64,000 nucleotides of DNA. Origin: Halopelagius longus (GTDB lineage Archaea; Halobacteriota; Halobacteria; Halobacteriales; Haloferacaceae). The notes under the pieces are model-generated. The model saw only the letters and a list, made by a program, of their open reading frames with translations, did no database searches and had not been told where the DNA came from. Positions within the stretch are counted from its first letter, which is position 1, and every line of letters begins with the position of its first letter. The translations under genes were made by a program, and so were the position numbers. The DNA lies in assembly GCF_900100875.1 (NCBI RefSeq), contig NZ_FNKQ01000004.1, positions 62,001 to 126,000 on the forward strand. The letters run 5' to 3'. Positions 1-7,948 of the stretch are shown piece by piece.

Positions 1-1
1 C

Positions 2-1324
2 GAAGACGCGGAGAGGGCAATCGAGGCCGCCGCCGCGGCGTCCGACGAGTGGGCCTCTACGCCCGGCCCGGAACGCGGCGCGATTCTCACGCAGGCCGCG
101 CGGTTGCTCGAAGACCGCACGGAGGAACTGACGGAGACGCTCACCCGCGAGGAGGGGAAGACGCCCGCGGAGGCCGAACCAGAGGTCCAACGCGCCGTCG
201 ACATCTTCTACTACTACGCCCAGAAGGCGGGGGACTACGGCGGCACCGTCAAGGCCGCAAGCGGCCGCGAGTCGAACCTCTACACGCAGAAAGAGCCGTT
301 AGGCGTCGCCGGCCTCATCACGCCGTGGAACTACCCCATCGCCATCCCGGCGTGGAAGATAGCGCCCGCCCTCGCGACGGGTAACGCGGTCGTCATCAAA
401 CCGGCGCGACTCGCCCCCGGCGTCGCCAAGGGTATCGTCGAGTGTCTCGACGAAGCGGGAATCCCCGACGGCGTCGTGAACCTCGTCATCGGGTCCGGGA
501 GCGACGTCGGCGGCGCAATCACGGACCACGACGCCGTGGACGCCGTCTCCTTCACCGGGAGTTCCAAGGTGGGACACCACGTGTACGACGCCGCGACGGA
601 CGACCAAAAGCGCGTCCAGTGCGAGATGGGCGGGAAGAACCCGACCATCGTCTCCGACACGGCGGACGTCGACGAGGCGGTCGATATCGTCGCCTCCGGG
701 GCGTTCGGCGTCACCGGGCAGGCGTGTACCGCCACCTCCCGCGCCATCGTCTACGACGACGTGTACGACGAGTTCGTCGACGGCGTCGTCGCCGCCGCCG
801 AGGACATCGACGTCGGCCCGGGCCTCGACGGCCACGATATGGGGCCGCAGGTGAGCGAGAGCGAACTCGAATCGACGCTGGAGTACGTCGAAATCGGACA
901 GGACGAAGGCGCGACCCTCGAAACCGGCGGCGAGGAGGTGGACGTCGAGGGCGCGGACGGCTACTTCGTCTCGCCCGCAGTCTTCTCCGACGTGGACGAG
1001 AACATGCGAATCGCGCAGGACGAGATATTCGGTCCCGTGCTCTCGGTCATCCGCGTCGAGAGTTACGAGGAGGCCGTCGAAGTGGCGAACGGCGTCGATT
1101 ACGGCCTCGCGGCGAGCGTCGTCACGGACGACCACTCCGAGGCGAACCGCTTCGTGGACGACATCGAAGCCGGCGTCGTCAAGATAAACGAGAAGACGAC
1201 GGGACTCGAACTGCACGTCCCCTTCGGCGGGATGAAGGACTCCTCCAGTAACACGTACCGCGAACAGGGCGAGGCCGCCCTCGACTTCTTCACGACGACG
1301 AAGACGGTCTACGACAACTACTGA
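2..1324 (+). CDS. Aldehyde dehydrogenase (partial, 5' end outside window)
   Basis: The reading frame is open from base 2, so the start lies upstream and about 440 codons are seen. It is an NAD(P)-dependent aldehyde dehydrogenase: the LITPWNYP segment (near 316-339), the general-base Glu in EMGGKNP (near 625), the catalytic Cys in TGQACTATSR (codon 725-727) and the EIFGPV motif (near 1023) are all present and in order. The surrounding sugar-acid dehydratase genes make 2-oxoglutarate semialdehyde dehydrogenase, the last step of non-phosphorylative pentose or hexarate breakdown, a reasonable guess, but the sequence alone does not fix the substrate. Succinate-semialdehyde or glyceraldehyde dehydrogenase are alternatives. 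The IclR gene follows on the same strand after 333 bp and has its own promoter. Confidence 0.93.
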   Translation, partial: EDAERAIEAAAAASDEWASTPGPERGAILTQAARLLEDRTEELTETLTREEGKTPAEAEPEVQRAVDIFYYYAQKAGDYGGTVKAASGRESNLYTQKEPLGVAGLITPWNYPIAIPAWKIAPALATGNAVVIKPARLAPGVAKGIVECLDEAGIPDGVVNLVIGSGSDVGGAITDHDAVDAVSFTGSSKVGHHVYDAATDDQKRVQCEMGGKNPTIVSDTADVDEAVDIVASGAFGVTGQACTATSRAIVYDDVYDEFVDGVVAAAEDIDVGPGLDGHDMGPQVSESELESTLEYVEIGQDEGATLETGGEEVDVEGADGYFVSPAVFSDVDENMRIAQDEIFGPVLSVIRVESYEEAVEVANGVDYGLAASVVTDDHSEANRFVDDIEAGVVKINEKTTGLELHVPFGGMKDSSSNTYREQGEAALDFFTTTKTVYDNY

Positions 1325-1657
1325 GCCTGCGCTCTCGGACCTTATTTTTCGCGTCGGACGCGAACGGTCGCTCCGACCGCAGAACGGCGTGCGGGACGGA
1401 GGGGATGACGGCAGTGGGCTGGTTGAACTGATAGTGGCACGCGGCTCTCGGACTACGCGCGAGTCCCCTCCGACCGCGCCGCGGACTATGTCAGCAATGA
1501 ACATGAATCTTCGGGCCTCCCTCTCGGAGGCGGTCGCACCGCCACTCCGTCCGTTCGGCGCACACGACGATGTCGGGCCGTCCACCACCATAGTCGGAAA
1601 CACGTTCTGGGAACGTGAACAAACGTTATATATATCGGACGGTAATCGGTGTGTGTC
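1325..1657. promoter_or_regulatory. Intergenic region with TATA box for the IclR gene
   Basis: No coding sequence is convincing in this 333-bp gap. A clear TATA element, TTATATATA at 1626-1634, sits about 27 bp before the ATG at 1658, which fits a leaderless transcript. The element lies close to a long A/T run (1618-1636) that stands out from the GC-rich surroundings. IclR proteins often repress their own promoters, but no inverted repeat stood out here. Confidence 0.7.
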
Positions 1658-2422
1658 ATGGGAACTAACACCACGAACACGATCGGGGCGCTGGGAACCT
1701 CGCTTCGGATCCTCGAAGCGTTGAAGGAGAAGGGGAACGCCGGTGTGACGGAGTTAGCGAACGAACTCGGACTTCCCAAGAGCACGGTGTACAGTCACCT
1801 TCGAACGCTCCGGGAACACGAGTACGTCGATTGGCACGACGAGACGTACTGCATCGGCCTGAAGTTCCTCGACTTCGGCGAACACACGCGCGACCGGATG
1901 CGCATCTACGACGTCGCCAAACCGGAGGTGGAGTCCCTCGCCGACGAGACGGGCGAGTTGGCGAATCTGCTGGTCGAAGAGCACGGGCGGGGAGTGTACC
2001 TCCTCCGCTCGAAGGGCGACCGAGCGGTCAACCTCGACACGCACGCCGGGATGCGCGTCGGCCTCCACTGCACCTCGCTGGGGAAGGCGGTTCTGGCGCA
2101 CCTCCCCGAGGAACGCGTCGACGAGATAGTCGACCGCTGGGGCCTGCCCGCGCAGACGGCCAACACCGTCTCGACGCGGGAGGAACTCGACGAGGAACTG
2201 GCGGCTATCCGCGAACGCGGGTACGCCACCGACAACGGGGAGCGACTCTCCGGGCTTCGGTGCGTCGCCGCGCCCGTCACGAACCCGGACGGACGCGCCA
2301 TCGGCGCCGTGAGCGTCTCCGGGCCGACGAGTCGGATGAAGGGCGAGACGTTCGAATCGGAGATACCCGAACGCGTCCAGAGCGCTGCGAACGTCATCGA
2401 ACTCAACCTCACGTACTCGTGA
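1658..2422 (+). CDS. IclR family transcriptional regulator
   Basis: This 254-residue protein has the IclR layout: an N-terminal winged helix-turn-helix (VTELANELGLPKSTVYSHL, residues about 28-48) followed by the effector-binding domain, with the typical stretches GLHCTSLGKAVLAHLP and GLRCVAAPV. Length is normal for the family. I chose the ATG at 1658 over an in-frame GTG at 1649 because the TATA box at 1626-1634 places transcription start at or beside the ATG. In bacteria and haloarchaea IclR proteins commonly control sugar-acid and aromatic catabolism; flanked by an aldehyde dehydrogenase and the dehydratase operon, it probably senses an acid-sugar intermediate for this island. That role is inferred from position. 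Confidence 0.9.
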   Translation: MGTNTTNTIGALGTSLRILEALKEKGNAGVTELANELGLPKSTVYSHLRTLREHEYVDWHDETYCIGLKFLDFGEHTRDRMRIYDVAKPEVESLADETGELANLLVEEHGRGVYLLRSKGDRAVNLDTHAGMRVGLHCTSLGKAVLAHLPEERVDEIVDRWGLPAQTANTVSTREELDEELAAIRERGYATDNGERLSGLRCVAAPVTNPDGRAIGAVSVSGPTSRMKGETFESEIPERVQSAANVIELNLTYS

Positions 2423-2563
2423 CCGACGGCCCCCCGTCGGGCGTGCGTTTTCAATTTCTGCGACTCGTCGTTCGTCAAACTGTCACTTCCAGTTCGCCCG
2501 CCGGGCGAATCGGTCACCCCGAGCGCGTTCTGAGACCGAGAAAAAGCGGACGCCGAGACGGAT

Positions 2564-3676
2564 TCACATCGACGGCCCGACGCGCGTGATGGCGAACTCC
2601 GTGAGGCCGTGTCGCTCCGCGCAACAGGGGTCGCCGTTCGCCACGGCGACCAGTTTCTCCAGTAGGTCGTCGGCGTCGGCGTTCGCCGCCGCCACGTCGA
2701 TGTCGTCCGGTAGCGCCGCCGCCGTCCCCGGGTCGCCGGTCACCTTCACCACCGGGACGAGGGGGTGGCCGGCGAGGATGCCGTCGCCGGTGACGTGGAC
2801 GACGACGTTCGCGCCCGCCGCGGCGAGTGCCGTCGTCGCTTCAGCGAACCGCGACGGCGCGTCCACGAGGGCGAGACCCTCCGAGATGCTCGCGCGTTCG
2901 CCGTACGCCAACACCTCCGACACGTCGCGCTCCCCCCACGAACGCGTCACCGCCTCGAACGACCGCTTTTGGGCGAAGCGACCGACGCGCGTCGCGCGCG
3001 GCGGGTCGCCCTCGTGCCGGGCGAGGAGTTCGTCCAGCGAGTCGCGGGCTTCGTACGCCGTCGCGTCGCGTGCGGCCTCCGGGTGGGCCAGGACGCGTTC
3101 GTTCCCGGCGACGACGACCCGACCCCCAGCGGCGACGACGGCGCGGGCCACGTCGCCGACGAGGGGGTCCCCCACGTCCACCGTCGCGGTGTCGAGGTCG
3201 CTCGAGACGATTCCGAGCGTCAGGTCCCCGATGGAGGCGTCGGAGTGAGCCTCGGAGCGCGGTTCGGCGAGTTCCGACGCCGCCTCGACGCCCCGTTCGA
3301 CGCACTCGTCGGTGCCGCCGACGCCCTGTATCGACAGTTCCCGGACCGGGACGTCCCGCGACCGGAGCGCGTTCGCCACGTCGTCGCTCTGAACCTCCTC
3401 GCAGCCGAGTCCGACGACGAGTGTGCCCGCGACGTTCGGGTTCTCCGCCAGAGAGAGGAACGTCCGGCGCGTCTGCTCGTTGTCGGCCCCGAGTTGGGCG
3501 CACCCGTGGTCGTGCGGCGTCGAGACGGCGCGGTCTACGCGGGCGGCGATGCGGTCTGCGACGATGTGCGAGCAGATGACCGACGGGAGGACGAGGACGT
3601 TGTCGCGGACGCCGACGCTCCCGTCTGTTCGGAAGACGCCCTCGAACGTCCGCCCGGTGACGGACGGAGCGCTCAC
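2564..3676 (-). CDS. UxaA/GarD-family dehydratase large subunit, divergent (lacks C-terminal catalytic motifs)
   Basis: This 370-residue protein is the last of three overlapping genes. It aligns with the C-terminal part of altronate/galactarate dehydratases: it keeps the N-terminal motifs with cysteines (HDHGCAQLG near residue 53, GLGCEEVQ near 89) and the late PVVKVTGDP segment. It has lost the family motifs normally spelled ECGGSDxxSG and GNxxGGLTTxEEKSLG; the corresponding places read GIVSSDLDTATVD and GRFAQKRSFEAVT. The paralog two genes upstream shows the reverse pattern. The start is a GTG whose last two bases overlap the SAF gene stop (GTGA). It may act only together with its paralog and the SAF protein. 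Family assignment is firm; the function of this copy alone is uncertain. Confidence 0.82.
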   Translation of the reverse strand: MSAPSVTGRTFEGVFRTDGSVGVRDNVLVLPSVICSHIVADRIAARVDRAVSTPHDHGCAQLGADNEQTRRTFLSLAENPNVAGTLVVGLGCEEVQSDDVANALRSRDVPVRELSIQGVGGTDECVERGVEAASELAEPRSEAHSDASIGDLTLGIVSSDLDTATVDVGDPLVGDVARAVVAAGGRVVVAGNERVLAHPEAARDATAYEARDSLDELLARHEGDPPRATRVGRFAQKRSFEAVTRSWGERDVSEVLAYGERASISEGLALVDAPSRFAEATTALAAAGANVVVHVTGDGILAGHPLVPVVKVTGDPGTAAALPDDIDVAAANADADDLLEKLVAVANGDPCCAERHGLTEFAITRVGPSM

Positions 3677-3987
3677 GCCGCCTCACCTCCGGCGTCCGCC
3701 CGGTCGCCGCGGCCGCGGGTGCTCTCGCAGTTGTGGGTGTGGACCCACTCGCCCGGGCCGATGGCCCGCGTCGCCGCGCCGATGACCTCGCCGTACTTCC
3801 GAACCTCGTCGCCGACGGCGAACGACTCCACGGCGACCTTGTGACCGAAGGGAACGTCCTCGGAGAGGGTGACGGTCCGCCCGCCGCGCTCGATTTCGGT
3901 TCCCGCGGAGAGGTCGTCCACCGCCGTTCCGACGTTGTCGGCGTCGCTCAGGAGGAGGAGGGCGTCGTCGAGGACGCGACCCTTCAT
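3673..3987 (-). CDS. SAF-domain small subunit of UxaA/GarD-type sugar-acid dehydratase
   Basis: This 104-residue protein matches the N-terminal SAF domain of altronate and galactarate dehydratases, which in many archaea is a separate gene. Visible family features are DNVGTAVDDL near the start, PFGHKVAVESFAVGD in the middle and RKYGEVIGAAT followed by GEWVHTHN near the end. The start is the ATG at 3987, which overlaps the stop of the upstream large-subunit gene as ATGA; the stop overlaps the GTG start of the next gene. Such end-to-end overlaps indicate translational coupling and equal expression of the three products, as expected for subunits of one enzyme. A longer reading frame reaching back to 4188 is an antisense-like extension and was not used. 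Confidence 0.88.
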   Translation of the reverse strand: MKGRVLDDALLLLSDADNVGTAVDDLSAGTEIERGGRTVTLSEDVPFGHKVAVESFAVGDEVRKYGEVIGAATRAIGPGEWVHTHNCESTRGRGDRADAGGEAA

Positions 3988-5171
3988 GCGCCCGCCTCCG
4001 CGTCGAGTTCCCGCGGTTGAATCTCGTTGATGGCGAACTCCTCTAACCGCCGGTGCTCGGACTCGGTGCGCCGGCCGTCGGCCACCTCGACGAGCGTCTC
4101 GAAGACGCGTTCGCCGACCGAATCGACGGACTCGCCGTCGAACACCGTCCCCGCGTTCACGTCGATGTTGGTCGCCATCGTTTCCCACGTCTTCGGGTTG
4201 CCGGTCACCTTGATGACCGGCGCGACGGGGTTGCCGGTTGTGCTCCCGCGCCCGGTGGTGAACGCTATCGCCTGCGCGCCGCCGGCAACCTTGCCGACGA
4301 CGCTCTCGACGTCGTATCCGGGCGTGTCCATGAGGACGAGTCCGCCGCCGACCGGCAGGTCCTCGCCGTACTCGACGATGCCGCGGACGGGCGTCGTCCC
4401 GCCCTTCGAGATTGCGCCGAGGCTCTTCTCCTCGATGGTGGTGAGGCCGCCCTCCTGATTCCCGGGCGTCGGTTGCGCGCCGCGGAGGTCAACGCCCATC
4501 AGTTCGGCCATCCCCTCGCGTTTCTCGACCCGGTCGAGGAGTTTCGCGCGCGTCTCCTCGTCCACGCACCGGTCCGCGAGAATGTGTTCGGCGCCGATGA
4601 ACTCCGGCGTCTCGCTGAAGCAGGCGGTGCCGCCCGCCTCGACGAGTCGGTCGCAGGTCGCGCCGACCGCCGGGTTGGCCGCGATTCCGCTGGTCGCGTC
4701 GCTACCGCCGCACTCCACGCCGAAGACGAGTTCCGAGACGTCCGCCTCCTCGCGTCTGGCGCGTTTCGCCTCCTCGTCGAGGCGTTCGAGGCGCTCTGCG
4801 CCCTCCGCGAGGGCGGCCTCGGTGCCGCCGGCCTCGCGTATCGTGAGCGTCTCGACGGCCGCCCCGTCGGCGGCGATGCTGTCCGCGATATCGTCGGCGT
4901 CGATGTCCTCGGTGCCGAGTTCGACGACGAGGGCCGCTCCGACGTTCGGGTTCCGTCCGACGCCGGTCAACACTCGCTCGGTCTGCCGCCTCGCCGGGTC
5001 CGGTTGGCTCGTTCCGAGTTGGTGCGGCGTCGCCCGCGCCCACGCGCCGGCCTCCGCGGCCACCGCCGACGCGACGGCGGAGGCGGCGACCGACGTGGGG
5101 AGGACGGCGACGTGGTTGCGGACGCCCACTCGGCCGTCCGGCCTGCGGTAGCCGCTAAACGTGTGACCCAT
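3984..5171 (-). CDS. UxaA/GarD-family dehydratase large subunit (lacks N-terminal cysteine motifs)
   Basis: This 395-residue protein is the first gene of the dehydratase operon. It has the catalytic-domain signatures of altronate/galactarate dehydratases: GVECGGSDATSGIAANPAVG near residue 155, GNQEGGLTTIEEKSLG near 240 and FTTGRGSTTGNPVAPVIKV near 310. At the N-terminus the family's conserved cysteines are missing: the H..GCG motif reads PHQLGTSQP and GLGCE reads ELGTEDI. The partner encoded at 2564-3676 keeps exactly those motifs. The enzyme class removes water from a C5/C6 aldonic or aldaric acid to give a 2-keto-3-deoxy acid, using iron. Substrate could be altronate, galactarate or another sugar acid. 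Confidence 0.88.
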   Translation of the reverse strand: MGHTFSGYRRPDGRVGVRNHVAVLPTSVAASAVASAVAAEAGAWARATPHQLGTSQPDPARRQTERVLTGVGRNPNVGAALVVELGTEDIDADDIADSIAADGAAVETLTIREAGGTEAALAEGAERLERLDEEAKRARREEADVSELVFGVECGGSDATSGIAANPAVGATCDRLVEAGGTACFSETPEFIGAEHILADRCVDEETRAKLLDRVEKREGMAELMGVDLRGAQPTPGNQEGGLTTIEEKSLGAISKGGTTPVRGIVEYGEDLPVGGGLVLMDTPGYDVESVVGKVAGGAQAIAFTTGRGSTTGNPVAPVIKVTGNPKTWETMATNIDVNAGTVFDGESVDSVGERVFETLVEVADGRRTESEHRRLEEFAINEIQPRELDAEAGA

Positions 5172-5313
5172 GGGAACGAGTGTCGATGACGAGCGTGTTA
5201 GTCTTTTCGCCGGCGGGAGACCGAGTGTTCGTTCCGCTCCCGGTTCGGTCGAAAGAATAGTTCACTCACCGACTCGGGCGGAGAGGGGGCCGGTCGCTCG
5301 CCCTCGCCGCCCG

Positions 5314-6309
5314 TCACTTCACCACGTCTATCTTGTCGCGGTCCAGCGACATCCACACCGCGCCGATGACGACGAACCCGAGGATTATCTCTTGGACGAA
5401 CGAGCCGATGCCGTTGAGGTCCAGTCCGTTCTGGAGGACCTGGATGACCATCACGCCGATGATGGTTCGGTGGGGGCCGCCGACGCCGCCGGTCAGGGCG
5501 GTGCCGCCCATCACGATGGCGGCGATGCTGGGGAGGAGGAAGCCGTCGCCCATCGTCGCCTGCCCCGAGGAGATGCGGGCGGCCAGCAACGCCCCGGCGA
5601 TGCCGCAGAGCAGCCCCGAGAGGACGAACACGCCGATTTTGTACCGGTCCACCTTCACGCCCGAGAGGTCCGCAACTTTCTCAGACTCCCCCAGCGCGTA
5701 GGTGTAGCGGCCGAACGACGTCTTCCACGCGACGAACGAGGTAATCGCGTAGATGAGCAGTCCCCAGAGGACGAGGTTCGGAACCGTCGGAATCAGTTCG
5801 CCCGTCGCTACCCACTGGGCCTGTTCGTTCCGGAACGGGATGGACGACCCGTCGGTCAGAAGCAGCGCCGACCCCTGCGCGATGGAGAGCGTTCCGAGGG
5901 TGACGAGGAACGACGGCAGTTTCAGTTTGGCGAAGATGACGCCGTTTACGGTGCCCGCCGCGACGCCGACGAGGATGCCGACCGGAATCGCCAAAATTCC
6001 GATCTGGTTGACCATCATCGCGGTGACGACGCCGGTGAGGCCCACCAACGCCGCCACCGAGAGGTCGATGCTCTGCTGTAGGATGGGGAACGTCCCCGCG
6101 AGGGCCACGAGCAGCAGAATCATGCTGTTGTTCAGGATGCCGATGAAGTTCCCGTACGTGGCGAACACGTCGCTCGTGAACGAGAACAACGCGACGAGGA
6201 TGATGAGCATCGCGAAGGGCCCCAAATCGACCAGCCAATCGCGGAGGTCGCGTCTCTCGCGTAACTGTTCGAACTTCTCTCGTGCGCCGTCGCCGATAGT
6301 CGTTGACAT
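5314..6309 (-). CDS. Ribose-type ABC transporter permease (RbsC-like)
   Basis: This 331-residue membrane protein belongs to the BPD_transp_2 family of sugar permeases. About eight to ten hydrophobic helices are visible, with the family landmarks ILQQSIDLSVAALVGLTGVV near residue 75 and the cytoplasmic-loop motif around SGVKVDRYKIGVFVLSGLLC; the late segment MGGTALTGGVGG is also typical. The start is the ATG at 6309, two bases after the stop of the ATPase gene, so an in-frame extension to 6576 is rejected. With the two upstream genes it forms a complete CUT2-type importer in the order binding protein, ATPase, permease. The transported sugar or sugar acid is unknown. Confidence 0.92.
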   Translation of the reverse strand: MSTTIGDGAREKFEQLRERRDLRDWLVDLGPFAMLIILVALFSFTSDVFATYGNFIGILNNSMILLLVALAGTFPILQQSIDLSVAALVGLTGVVTAMMVNQIGILAIPVGILVGVAAGTVNGVIFAKLKLPSFLVTLGTLSIAQGSALLLTDGSSIPFRNEQAQWVATGELIPTVPNLVLWGLLIYAITSFVAWKTSFGRYTYALGESEKVADLSGVKVDRYKIGVFVLSGLLCGIAGALLAARISSGQATMGDGFLLPSIAAIVMGGTALTGGVGGPHRTIIGVMVIQVLQNGLDLNGIGSFVQEIILGFVVIGAVWMSLDRDKIDVVK

Positions 6310-6311
6310 CG

Positions 6312-7910
6312 TCAGATCATCTCCTGAATGATTTCCTCTTCGGTCGGTTTGTCGCCGGGCGGTGCCTCGACGACGTCTACGATACTGCCGTCTTTCATCA
6401 CGAGGATGCGGTTGGCCATCCCGATGACCTCCGGGAGTTCGTCGCCGATGAACAGCATCGAGACGCCGTCGTCGGCCAACTCCCGACAGAGCCTGTACAC
6501 CTCCTCCTTCGCGCCGACGTCGATGCCGCGGGTCACGTTGTCGAAGACGAGAACCGAGACGTCGCGCATCAGCCACTTCGCGAGGACGACCTTCTGTTGG
6601 TTACCGCCGCTCAGCCGTTCGACCAGTTCGTCGATGCCGGGCGTCTTGATGTTCAGTCGCTCGACGGCCCGTTCGGCCAGTTCCTCCTCGCGGTCGAAGT
6701 CGATGAGGGGGAGCGACCGACCGGCGAGCGGAACGTCGTCGCGCATCGAGGGGAGTCCGATGCTCGGCAGCGAGACGTTGAACCGGAGCGGTTGATACAG
6801 GAGCAACCCTTCCGATTTGCGCTCCTTGGGAACGTAGCCGACGCCGGAGTCGACCATCTTCGAGACGGTCGGGTTCTCGATTCGCTCGCCGCCGACGGAG
6901 ACGGTGCCCGCGTCGGGCGCGCGCGCCCCGCCGAGAATCCGGCCGAGTCGGGCCTTCCCCGACCCGTCGACGCCGACGACGCCGAGGATCTCTCCCTCCC
7001 TGAGGTCGAAGGAGACGTCCGCCAGACCGTCGTCCGTCGCGAGGCCGTCCGCCGAGAGGGCCACGTCTTCGCCCGCAACCGTTCGTTGGGCGGAGACGTG
7101 GTAGTACTCCTCGGAGGCGTCCCGCCCGACCATCGCTCGCTGGAGTTCGTCTTCGGTGGTGTCCGCGGCGGCGACTTCGTCTACGACCGCGCCGTCCTTC
7201 AGGACGTAGATTCGGTCACAGACTTCGAGGACCTCGTCGAGTTCGTGCGAGACGAACACGAACGACGCCGTCTCGCGGAGTCGGTGTATCTGCTCGAAGA
7301 GGAGGTCGCGTCCTTCCTCTTCGAGGCCGGCGGTGGGTTCGTCGAGCAGGATGATGGGCCGGTCGGCGTCGCCGAGGTAGCTGAACGCCTTGGCTATCTC
7401 CAGCATCTGCCGTTCGTTGAAGTCGTAGTGGGCGACGGTGTCGGTGAGGTCGATGTCGATGCCCAACTCGTCGATGACTTCCTGTCCGGCCTCCCGCATC
7501 GCCCGCCGGTCGAGGACGCCGCCGGTGGTGAATCGGTCGAACAGGCCGAGGTACATGTTCTCGTACCCGGTGAGGTTCCCGATGACGTCCTGTTCTTGGT
7601 GGACGAGCGAGATGCCCTCGCTGGCGGCGTCGTTCGGCCCGTCTACGGTTATCGGTTCGCCGTCGAGGAACAGTTGGCCGTCGTCGGGGCGGTGGATGCC
7701 GGTGAGAATCTTCAACAGCGTGCTCTTTCCGGCGCCGTTCTCGCCGACGAGGCCGACGACCTCTCCGGTGCCGACGGTGAGGGAAACGTCGTCTAAGGCG
7801 TCCACGTGGCGGAACGACTTCGAGACGCCGTCGATGCGGAACAGTTCCTCGCCTCGGACCGCGGCCTCGGCGTCCCGAGGCGGTTGGTTTCGTTGTTTGT
7901 TCGAGGACAT
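6312..7910 (-). CDS. Ribose-type ABC transporter ATPase with two nucleotide-binding domains (RbsA-like)
   Basis: At 532 residues this has the tandem ATPase architecture of RbsA/MglA/XylG proteins. Domain 1 has Walker A GENGAGKST (near residue 56), a signature region FNERQMLEIAKAFSYLG and Walker B IILLDEPTAGL. Domain 2 has a degenerate Walker A (GVDGSGKAR, with Ala where Ser or Thr is expected), a good signature LSGGNQQKVVLAKWL and VLVFDNVTRGIDVG. A weak second Walker A is usual for this family, so it does not imply loss of function. It sits in the cytoplasm bound to the permease encoded directly downstream. Confidence 0.93.
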   Translation of the reverse strand: MSSNKQRNQPPRDAEAAVRGEELFRIDGVSKSFRHVDALDDVSLTVGTGEVVGLVGENGAGKSTLLKILTGIHRPDDGQLFLDGEPITVDGPNDAASEGISLVHQEQDVIGNLTGYENMYLGLFDRFTTGGVLDRRAMREAGQEVIDELGIDIDLTDTVAHYDFNERQMLEIAKAFSYLGDADRPIILLDEPTAGLEEEGRDLLFEQIHRLRETASFVFVSHELDEVLEVCDRIYVLKDGAVVDEVAAADTTEDELQRAMVGRDASEEYYHVSAQRTVAGEDVALSADGLATDDGLADVSFDLREGEILGVVGVDGSGKARLGRILGGARAPDAGTVSVGGERIENPTVSKMVDSGVGYVPKERKSEGLLLYQPLRFNVSLPSIGLPSMRDDVPLAGRSLPLIDFDREEELAERAVERLNIKTPGIDELVERLSGGNQQKVVLAKWLMRDVSVLVFDNVTRGIDVGAKEEVYRLCRELADDGVSMLFIGDELPEVIGMANRILVMKDGSIVDVVEAPPGDKPTEEEIIQEMI

Positions 7911-7948
7911 CTATCTCGTAGGCGTGGGGGTGTTCGTGGCGGTGACGC

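Noticed and set aside
299-1603. A 434-codon minus-strand frame opposite the aldehyde dehydrogenase
   Set aside because: The plus strand carries a full set of aldehyde dehydrogenase motifs; this frame is an antisense artefact of high GC.
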